NCBI GenBank assembly: GCA_902465495.1
Contig: CABQND010000055.1
Coordinates: 1 to 12,232, forward strand
Source of the DNA: an uncultured Eubacteriales bacterium
GTDB lineage: Bacteria > Bacillota > Clostridia > Christensenellales > Borkfalkiaceae
Reading direction: 5' to 3'
Length of the DNA: 12,232 bases
Shown here: positions 8,501 to 12,232 of the stretch, piece after piece
How positions within the stretch are numbered: position 1 is the first letter of the stretch
Layout: each line of letters starts with the position of its first letter
Position numbers and translations under genes: made by a program
Notes under the pieces: generated by a model
The model's database searches: none
The model's input: only the letters and a program-made list of their open reading frames with translations
Told to the model about the DNA's origin: nothing

Positions 8501-10550
8501 TGGAACCCGTGACGGTAACCGTGATCGTCTTGCTTACGCTTCCGCCCGAACTTGCAGCGGTTACTGTAAACACGTAAGTTCCCGCAGCAGTAAAGATAAC
8601 AGCTTCATTTTCTTTGCCATCCTGCCAACTCCAACCACTCGTCTTGTCACAAATAACGCTTACCTGCGCATCGGAAGGCGAAACAGCATAGTTTAAGGCG
8701 AAATTCGGATCAATGTCCAAATCGACCGAGGCGGTTTCCTCCATTTCAATGGAGGGCGGCGTCACTTGAATAAACTTCATGGAATCATATGAAACTACGC
8801 TCGTCAGTTTATCCGATCCGATATAAAGCACCGATACATCATTTTTCAGCGAAGGATTACGGAAACCAATATTCATTAGCGCGGTCGGCTCCCCGTCCAT
8901 ATATACACTGTACACCGCATCTTCGAAATTCATCAACACTGAAATCGTTACGGGCCGCCCCTGCGGAACAACAGCTGTTGTTTCATTCTTCCAGCCGCTG
9001 CCTGTATGGTAAGCAAGTACACCGTCGTCGATACCAAGTGAGAACGCACAGCGGGAAGTATCGTTGCTTGTCGTGCCGGTCGTATAAAGGAACAACAGGT
9101 TGATGAAGTTGCTGTTCATGCCCGAACCTGTGGATGTATCTGTGATCACGATTTCCGCCAGTATATTGCCTTCTAACGTTGAACCGAAGTCATAACGCGC
9201 GAACGCAGAAGAAGACGAAGAACCGGTGCTGATACTGAGCACGCCGTTAGAAATTTCCGCATTTCCCTCTCCTGAATCAGTAAAGGTAAATCCGGGGTTT
9301 TCATTAAAATCAGTGTCAAGATAAGTACCCGCATCTTCGCGAACGTTGATGGTGAATACTTTGCTCACTTTGCCCAGCGAATTTTCCGCTTCAATCGTGA
9401 CAGTATACGTACCCGCCTCGGTAAAGCTGACCGTCTTGCAATCGGCAGCAACCGTAACGCCGTCGCTATGATCGGCAACGCGCACTTCGGGCTCGGGCTC
9501 GCCAATCACGTCATAATCGAGTACGACCTGCCGCGTTTCGGATAAAACTGCGGAATACGTCGTCCGCTCTGCATCGATTTGCGGCGCACGGTCTGTACCG
9601 AGCTCTTTGATCTTTATGTATTGCCAAGTGATATCAGCACCTTCTTTATCCGTACCGAGTTTTAAAAGCTTGATACGATCTTCTACCCCATCACCGGAAT
9701 TGCGGAAAGGAAGTGTAAAGTTACTTTCTTTGCCGTTTTCATCCACAATACTCAATTCATACTCACTGTTGCCGATATCCAACACCATTACGATATCATA
9801 CCAGGTATTGAGCGAATGCGTACAGATCTGATGCCAGGATCCCCCTGTATGGTTTACAAACCCGCCGCCGTTCATGCCCAGGGTCACAACCGCATCCGCC
9901 GTATCAGCACCGCTTTCTCCCTGATAGAAGAACAAAATATTCGAAAATGCGGTAGAACCGACTTTTACGCGCGATTCAACCTGAATCCTGCCGGAAAGAG
10001 GCTCGTCAAAAATATAGGTCAAAAAACTCTGTCCCGATCCGGACTGAGTAATGCGAAGCCCCTCTTCATTGATGCTTGCCGCGCCCGTACCGGAAACCGT
10101 CTTTTTAAAATAATTCGGTACCGTTTCGCGCAAAGTGAAATCTTCATAATAAAGATATCCTTCTTCGGTCATTTCATCATCTTCGGCAGTAGCTCCCTTT
10201 TCCACAACCGTTACTTGACAGAAATCACTCGCGGTTTCCGCTGTCGCCGTAACCACAGTCGTCCCCACTTTGACCGCTTTGATAACGCCGGAATCGCTTA
10301 CGGTTGCAACATTGGAATTTTCCGTACTCCACGTTACTGACGCTTCCACACCTTCGGGCGCAAGCGTCGCCGTAAGAGTATGCTCGCTTCCCAGTTCCAG
10401 CGTAATGTCTGTCTCACTCAATCGCAAAGATTCCACACCGGACGTCTTTACATCCGATGTCTCCCCCGAACAGGCGGCGGCAAATGCGAAAGAAACAAAA
10501 GACATCGCCAGCAAAATTAGGAGGCTTGCTTTTTTCAAAAATTTTTTCAT
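5580..10550 (-). CDS. Giant modular surface lipoprotein: five concanavalin/LamG-like modules with Ig-like modules
   Basis: This first operon gene encodes about 1656 residues. The start ATG at 10550 has AGGAG 8 nt upstream; ATG at 10553 (5-nt spacing) is also possible. An upstream in-frame extension to 10673 is rejected because it precedes the signal peptide. Residues 1-27 (MKKFLKKASLL, hydrophobic core, AAAC with Cys27) are a lipoprotein signal with a slightly weak lipobox. A Big_2 Ig-like domain spans about 39-117. Five copies of a roughly 190-residue beta module follow at about 133-316, 409-597, 774-981, 1172-1378 and 1387-1575. Recurrent phrases are SAFxxYxFDQALSG, NLLFFY, YTLRxVxDF and FRN with LRxGSDKxGTxFT. 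Between them lie six Ig/PKD-like modules marked by AGTYxFTVTA. No catalytic residues are recognised. A role in binding or displaying polysaccharide for the GH115 enzyme is inferred from context and fold. An adhesin is the alternative. Confidence 0.94.
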   Translation of the reverse strand: MKKFLKKASLLILLAMSFVSFAFAAACSGETSDVKTSGVESLRLSETDITLELGSEHTLTATLAPEGVEASVTWSTENSNVATVSDSGVIKAVKVGTTVVTATAETASDFCQVTVVEKGATAEDDEMTEEGYLYYEDFTLRETVPNYFKKTVSGTGAASINEEGLRITQSGSGQSFLTYIFDEPLSGRIQVESRVKVGSTAFSNILFFYQGESGADTADAVVTLGMNGGGFVNHTGGSWHQICTHSLNTWYDIVMVLDIGNSEYELSIVDENGKESNFTLPFRNSGDGVEDRIKLLKLGTDKEGADITWQYIKIKELGTDRAPQIDAERTTYSAVLSETRQVVLDYDVIGEPEPEVRVADHSDGVTVAADCKTVSFTEAGTYTVTIEAENSLGKVSKVFTINVREDAGTYLDTDFNENPGFTFTDSGEGNAEISNGVLSISTGSSSSSAFARYDFGSTLEGNILAEIVITDTSTGSGMNSNFINLLFLYTTGTTSNDTSRCAFSLGIDDGVLAYHTGSGWKNETTAVVPQGRPVTISVLMNFEDAVYSVYMDGEPTALMNIGFRNPSLKNDVSVLYIGSDKLTSVVSYDSMKFIQVTPPSIEMEETASVDLDIDPNFALNYAVSPSDAQVSVICDKTSGWSWQDGKENEAVIFTAAGTYVFTVTAASSGGSVSKTITVTVTGSNLAPEIDVTSEDGNIVLQSADGYILSYNVTGSPLPEIVLSETNENGGWVYDESTGKITFSKTGYYEFLLQATNIAGKASDTFAVTVSDRFENSDSILPFWSVTFGTDSAAEFDEATTEGGLVNWTEAGVNVALNGNGSAFIDKKFDQAFSGIVVTEITFTENVEGVGGAFTNLLFFYTSNSSGALGSNAMGVAVRNEYNALIWSEKSSAGWMDFYDPQGVRVDLKINTEYTLKVVNDFDNKVSYFYLSGEGVNYIFDETYLGSHVFRNTSLENIDRLRVGSDKAGTDFTVKSIVMRQFDENVPEPVAPTVTVNEAEKVLTLSSGTAVYVLDYTVSPADAEVTIACDQQDGFERDENAITFTMAGTYVFTITAVNAEGTDFGTITVTVEEEVILQGPEFTKPQSDIELTLQEAKRPQYCEIVLDFEVTGTDVTVAIEETTRIGAWVYDAENKVLTFAKGGEYEFRILAKDANGLTAENTFAAKVTDLYEDTSSASSLYNWNFDQAQAPDGWTEEKAEAGTITYSEEGVTLNRPGSGSAFLTYAFDQALSGVVEIKIDFKITQSGFANVLFLRGANNKYPVAVAVQNGELIVNENNTWLYETPALGNTRTRLVADMQYTLRAIVDFDGQRIYLYLSGESIVADGADGGVGEPVAFGENIYLMNIDFRENGAEALAYRMGSDNTTTQFTVYGISIAQVAQSAQEAVKTIWQPDLTAQPADAIVTQGEGGTVTFDEGGVHFNAVGTKGIYFDKQFDFAMNGIVITDVTFVSESEKGFANLIFFQASASATASQCVAIENGNLRYHSGSWKTFQYNGSDVSVAVGSEYTLRIVNDFVSSKIYYFLTGNVNGQELTNAYLGTYNFRTADNENVVYLRSGSNKDGTKYTIRDLKVYRTETPVLIMDSAYSLITNGTLELTTLNQANSFEVICAEGESGWNLEGSTLTFTQAGTYTLTVTATGARGESETVTIAVTVADAA
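5826..10154 (-). repeat. Five protein-level repeats of a concanavalin/LamG-like module
   Basis: The copies lie at about 9603-10154, 8760-9326, 7608-8231, 6417-7037 and 5826-6392 (first to last in reading direction). Each begins near an aromatic/acidic strand. Each then has a GSGSAFxxYxFDQALSG-like block, an FxNLLFFY strand, a YTLRxVNDF block with a following YxYLSGE strand, and an FRN to GSDKxGTxFT block at the end. The copies have diverged: the resemblance is clear in protein and not obvious as long DNA identity, which points to old duplication rather than recent expansion. The last two copies adjoin directly; the others are separated by Ig-like modules. Confidence 0.85.
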
Positions 10551-10640
10551 CATTCTTACTCCTGTTTGATTTTTTTCAGTTTCGAAAACCGACTTTTGCC
10601 TTTGCCAACCAACCATAGTTCGCCTGCAAAAACACAGAAT

Positions 10641-10665
10641 GCGGCGCATTTTGCCCATGCGTCGC
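10641..10665 (-). other. Leader hairpin about 90 nt upstream of the giant lipoprotein start
   Basis: The arms GCGGCGCAT (10641-10649) and ATGCGTCGC (10657-10665) are complementary except for one position, around a 7-nt loop. The hairpin is GC-rich in an otherwise AT-rich leader and lies inside the inferred 5' untranslated region. It has no clean U-tract in the transcript direction, so it is not a convincing terminator. A regulatory RNA structure or part of a dispersed intergenic element is possible. Confidence 0.5.
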
Positions 10666-10855
10666 AAAACCAAGCCAGCTTCGGTGCCTAAATATCAAGT
10701 TTTATTTTTAGCGCATATTCACCCCTCTTTTTATTTCAATTTGTAATATAATATCAGCAAAAATCTTGTATCTTTAAAGATTTTCTGTCCTGTTCTATCG
10801 AAAATGCAGTAATTTTTTTAGTAGCAAGTCTCTCTGTTTTTTTAATTGTAAATAA

Positions 10856-10892
10856 ACGAGAAAAAATGCAAATATTGCTGTATTTTTCTCGT
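10856..10892 (-). other. Long hairpin in the operon leader
   Basis: The arms ACGAGAAAAA (10856-10865) and TTTTTCTCGT (10883-10892) form a perfect 10-bp stem. The 17-nt intervening sequence contains a further small stem, GCAA with TTGC. It lies about 60-95 nt downstream of the inferred transcription start, so it would form in the leader RNA. It could stabilise the 5' end, act in attenuation, or be a protein binding site in DNA. The sequence does not decide among these. Confidence 0.55.
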
Positions 10893-10930
10893 ATTTTATG
10901 CAATATTATACAGAAATTTTCATATTTAAT

Positions 10931-10942
10931 TGTTTACAAACA
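10931..10942 (-). promoter_or_regulatory. Palindrome just downstream of the operon transcription start, candidate operator
   Basis: TGTTT and AAACA arms are separated by 2 bp. The site begins about 8 nt after the inferred transcription start of the minus-strand operon, a usual place for a repressor operator. No regulator gene is present in the window, so the binding protein is unknown. Confidence 0.4.
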
Positions 10943-10954
10943 TTATCGTTAATG
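10941..10954 (-). promoter_or_regulatory. CATTA-N4-TAATG palindrome over the operon transcription start, candidate operator
   Basis: On the minus strand it reads CATTAACGATAATG, an inverted repeat of CATTA with a 4-bp centre. It begins 2 bp after the -10 box and covers the inferred start site. A similar motif, CATTAACGTAAATG, occurs on the plus strand at 11059-11072 downstream of the other promoter, which raises the possibility of one regulator acting on both units. Confidence 0.4.
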
Positions 10955-10956
10955 CA

Positions 10957-10984
10957 ATTATAACACAAGATCGGGGTTTGTCAA
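10957..10984 (-). promoter_or_regulatory. Consensus sigma-A promoter of the three-gene lipoprotein/GH115 operon
   Basis: On the minus strand a perfect -35 box TTGACA (10979-10984) is separated by 16 bp from a perfect -10 box TATAAT (10957-10962). The expected start is near 10950, which gives a leader of about 400 nt before the giant lipoprotein ATG. A perfect match to both hexamers suggests a strong core promoter that is probably kept in check by a repressor or leader element; that control is inferred. Confidence 0.82.
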
Positions 10985-11009
10985 GACCCTTTTCGTCCAA
11001 AAAAAGGCG

Positions 11010-11037
11010 TTTCAAAAGAAAAAGCTAAAAGTATAAT
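11010..11037 (+). promoter_or_regulatory. Possible promoter of the broken lipoprotein gene
   Basis: A perfect -10 box TATAAT (11032-11037) is preceded at 16 bp by a poor -35 hexamer TTTCAA (11010-11015). It would start transcription near 11044 and leave a leader of about 210 nt. AT-rich DNA produces such boxes by chance, so the call is tentative. Confidence 0.35.
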
Positions 11038-11058
11038 ATTATAGAGCATATTTTGCAA

Positions 11059-11072
11059 CATTAACGTAAATG
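11059..11072 (+). promoter_or_regulatory. Second copy of the CATTAACG-type motif
   Basis: CATTAACGTAAATG on the plus strand matches the minus-strand CATTAACGATAATG at 10954-10941 in 12 of 14 positions. It lies about 15 nt downstream of the inferred plus-strand start. It may be a binding site for the same regulator; chance in AT-rich DNA is not excluded. Confidence 0.3.
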
Positions 11073-11140
11073 ATTATCTTTCAATTGCTTGATATATTTT
11101 AAAAATGAAAAAATATGTAAAAAAATAAAAAAGGTATTAC

Positions 11141-11173
11141 ATCAGAATTGTACCGAGATACAATTTAACTGAT
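11141..11173. other. Inverted repeat upstream of the broken lipoprotein gene
   Basis: AATTGTA (11146-11152) and TACAATT (11159-11165) pair around a 6-nt loop. The stem is extended by ATCAG (11141-11145) with CTGAT (11169-11173), interrupted by a 3-nt bulge. It could be an operator or a leader hairpin of the plus-strand unit. Read on the minus strand it is followed, after several bases, by a T-rich run, but no minus-strand gene lies upstream that would need a terminator. Confidence 0.4.
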
Positions 11174-11256
11174 GCAAAAAAACAATTCGCGACAAATACA
11201 TGTGCAAAGTTACGATTGACTTTTGCGAGACAAACAATATCAAGGAGGGATACCCT

Positions 11257-12033
11257 ATGAAATTCAAAAAAAATATTGATATTGGCGATTGCACTCTGTT
11301 TCACCTTTCCCCTGTTTTTTGCGGGATGTGCACAAACGGACAAGGATCCCGAAGATCAGAATCAGAACACGGGCACCGGAGACGAAACGGGTGATGAAAC
11401 AGGAAACGAAACCAATGATTACGGAACTGTTGCAATTGAAGATGTTAACGCATGGGTCAGCTACCCTGCTTCTGACTTTATTCCCGTGTTTTCGGAACCC
11501 GAAAATGCCGATAAGGAAATTTCTTACGAATACGACAAAAGTCTGATCGAACTGGATGCACAACAATGCACGGTGAAAGCACTCAAAGAAGGTACGGCAA
11601 CCGTTACGGCAATTTTCGGAAGTTATAAAACCGAATTTACAGTAACCTGCTCGGTTTCCTGCTTTGGAATAATGCAAGCAACGGCAATTTCAAGACAGGA
11701 TATGCCTGCAGAAGAAACCATCAAGTAAATGAAACTACATACTACACACCGGGAAATACTCCGCTCGTGCTCGAATGGAAGATCGTGATCACCGACAACG
11801 ACGCGTATCTGTACATCAACGGCGAGCTCGAAATCGTTTACCAATGTCTGACAGAAAACGCATGCAAGCCTTTCATGCTCAGTTCCGAAAACGTAGACTG
11901 CCGATTCTATGACATGGAAGCGATCTCTCTTGTCACCGACCCGGACGAATATGAACAAGCGCTTGCGGAAATGTCCGACGTACTCGACACATACGGCAAC
12001 GCGACCGCAACCGCGGCAATATTTGTCGACTGA
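11257..12033 (+). pseudogene. Decayed lipoprotein gene with Big_2-like and partial concanavalin-like domains
   Basis: An AAGGAGG site 8 nt upstream of ATG 11257 marks a real former start (M-K-F-K-K). The frame is lost in a run of eight A residues (11266-11273). With seven it would continue into a clear lipoprotein signal (ILILAIALCF to FFAGC) and a D/E/N/T-rich linker. A Big_2-like Ig domain follows (KALKEGTATVTAIFGSYKTE), ending at a stop at 11726-11728. A second reading frame, open from about 11629, carries the end of a concanavalin-like domain (YYTPGNTPLVLEWK, then DNDAYLYINGELE) to the stop at 12031-12033. The front of that domain seems missing, so a deletion near 11645-11665 joined the parts out of frame. 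The C-terminus resembles that of the 342-residue lipoprotein. A single base error could explain the first break but not easily the second. Function was probably surface glycan binding. Confidence 0.75.
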
Positions 12034-12066
12034 CCGTTAAAGCACGTTCTTTTTCGATATGGATGA
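12034..12066. other. Short gap between the broken lipoprotein gene and the IS30 end
   Basis: Only about 33 bp separate the stop codon from the insertion-sequence end. An AAAG with CTTT pair before a short T-run is too weak to call a terminator. The native downstream sequence of the broken gene was probably displaced by the insertion. Confidence 0.4.
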
Positions 12067-12075
12067 ATTGTCAAG

Positions 12076-12232
12076 TTAAGTGCAACAGTTAGAGAGATTT
12101 AGTTCAAATAAATCTTGCGGAGTTTGGTAATGCAAAACTTTCTTGGGCCTGGCGTTGATTAACGCCAGGTTCTTTTTTAATGTTGCGGGACTCACTCTCG
12201 AAAGGTTTCTTCCCTTTGGATAAAATTCCCTG
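12076..12232 (-). CDS. IS30-family transposase, C-terminal fragment (5' end outside the window)
   Basis: Reading the minus strand from the window edge gives 51 residues up to a TAA at 12076-12078. They include REFYPKGRNLS near the start and RPRKVLHYQTPQDLFE towards the end. These are conserved C-terminal segments of IS30-family DDE transposases, which cut and join the element ends during transposition. The visible part lies after or at the end of the catalytic domain, so it cannot be judged whether the enzyme is intact. The stop codon overlaps the terminal-repeat-like sequence. No frameshift is seen in the visible part. Confidence 0.87.
   Translation of the reverse strand, partial: REFYPKGRNLSRVSPATLKKNLALINARPKKVLHYQTPQDLFELNLSNCCT
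12148..12178 (+). terminator. Terminator-like hairpin inside the IS30 transposase gene, antisense to it
   Basis: A perfect 9-bp stem (CCTGGCGTT and AACGCCAGG) with loop GATT is followed by TTCTTTTTT on the plus strand, the form of an intrinsic terminator. It would stop transcription entering the element from the flanking DNA, including from the lipoprotein pseudogene. The same bases encode the NLALINARPR part of the transposase on the other strand. Confidence 0.7.

Larger units (their letters stand above)
10554..11256. other. AT-rich noncoding regulatory region between two divergent transcription units
   Basis: About 700 bp with no convincing gene. It holds the minus-strand operon promoter (10957-10984), a leader of about 400 nt with two hairpins (10641-10665 and 10856-10892), palindromes near the transcription start (10931-10954), a weak plus-strand promoter (11010-11037), a shared CATTAACG-type motif (11059-11072) and a 12-bp inverted repeat (11141-11173). 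No tRNA or known riboswitch was recognised by eye. Confidence 0.8.
12067..12232 (-). mobile_element. End of an IS30-family insertion sequence, partial
   Basis: The element is recognised from the transposase C-terminus it encodes and from the terminal-repeat-like sequence ATTGTCAAGTTAAGTGCAAC at 12067-12086, located directly after the transposase stop. This matches the usual layout in IS30 elements, where the gene ends close to the terminal repeat. The other end and the target duplication lie beyond the window, so the exact boundary is approximate. Confidence 0.75.

Noticed and set aside
10551..10673. N-terminal extension of the giant lipoprotein to an ATG at 10673
   Set aside because: It would put about 41 Arg-rich residues ahead of a normal lipoprotein signal peptide, whereas AGGAG lies at proper distance from the ATG at 10550 or 10553.
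10905..10910. A second minus-strand TATAAT as an alternative operon promoter
   Set aside because: No acceptable -35 hexamer lies 16-18 bp upstream, and there is no proper extended -10 (TGn).
11216..11242. TTGACT as a -35 box just before the broken lipoprotein gene
   Set aside because: At the right distance there is only TATCAA, and transcription would begin at or after the ribosome binding site.
11623..11958. A 111-codon open frame on the minus strand
   Set aside because: It is antisense to both fragments of the broken lipoprotein gene and has no start signal or recognisable domain.
1..12232. CRISPR array, tRNA, rRNA or phage genes
   Set aside because: No regularly spaced direct repeats, cloverleaf or ribosomal RNA segments, and no phage-type proteins were seen.

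Overview
The window looks like a piece of an uncultured, probably gut- or rumen-type Bacillota (Clostridia-like) genome. The basis is strong AAGGAGG-type ribosome binding sites, lipoprotein signal peptides typical of Gram-positive bacteria, FIVAR and Big_2 modules, AT-rich intergenic DNA and an IS30-family element of the kind common in Firmicutes. The lineage is an inference; no rRNA or marker gene is present.

Most of the window (about 77 to 10950) is one transcription unit on the minus strand. A consensus sigma-A promoter (TTGACA, 16 bp, TATAAT; 10984 down to 10957) is followed by a roughly 400-nt leader with inverted repeats and then three tightly packed lipoprotein genes. In order of transcription they are: a roughly 1656-residue lipoprotein built from five copies of a concanavalin/LamG-like module interleaved with Ig-like modules; a 1481-residue GH115-family glycoside hydrolase (alpha-glucuronidase family) with several accessory domains; and a 342-residue lipoprotein with an Ig-like and a concanavalin-like domain. 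A perfect 12-bp hairpin at 1-28 probably ends the unit. The gene gaps are 19 and 9 nt, so the three proteins are likely made together. All three should be lipid-anchored on the outer face of the membrane, where the first and third could bind a glycan and the second cleave uronic-acid side chains from it. The substrate is not shown by the sequence; glucuronoxylan is the family default.

From 10554 to 11256 lies a noncoding region of about 700 bp containing the operon promoter, several inverted repeats and a weaker plus-strand promoter. Two of its elements share the motif CATTAACG with AATG downstream, one near each promoter.

From 11257 to 12033 on the plus strand is a decayed fourth lipoprotein gene. 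It has a frame break in an A8 run in the signal-peptide region and a second break, probably an internal deletion, near 11650. Its C-terminus resembles that of the 342-residue lipoprotein. It is followed within about 35 bp by the end of an IS30-family insertion sequence (12067 to the window edge), whose transposase C-terminus is readable on the minus strand and contains a terminator-like hairpin facing outside transcription.

The most notable points are the higher-order module repeat in the giant lipoprotein, the recurrence of its concanavalin-like module at the end of the GH115 enzyme and in the small lipoprotein, and the substitutions in the GH115 active-site motifs.
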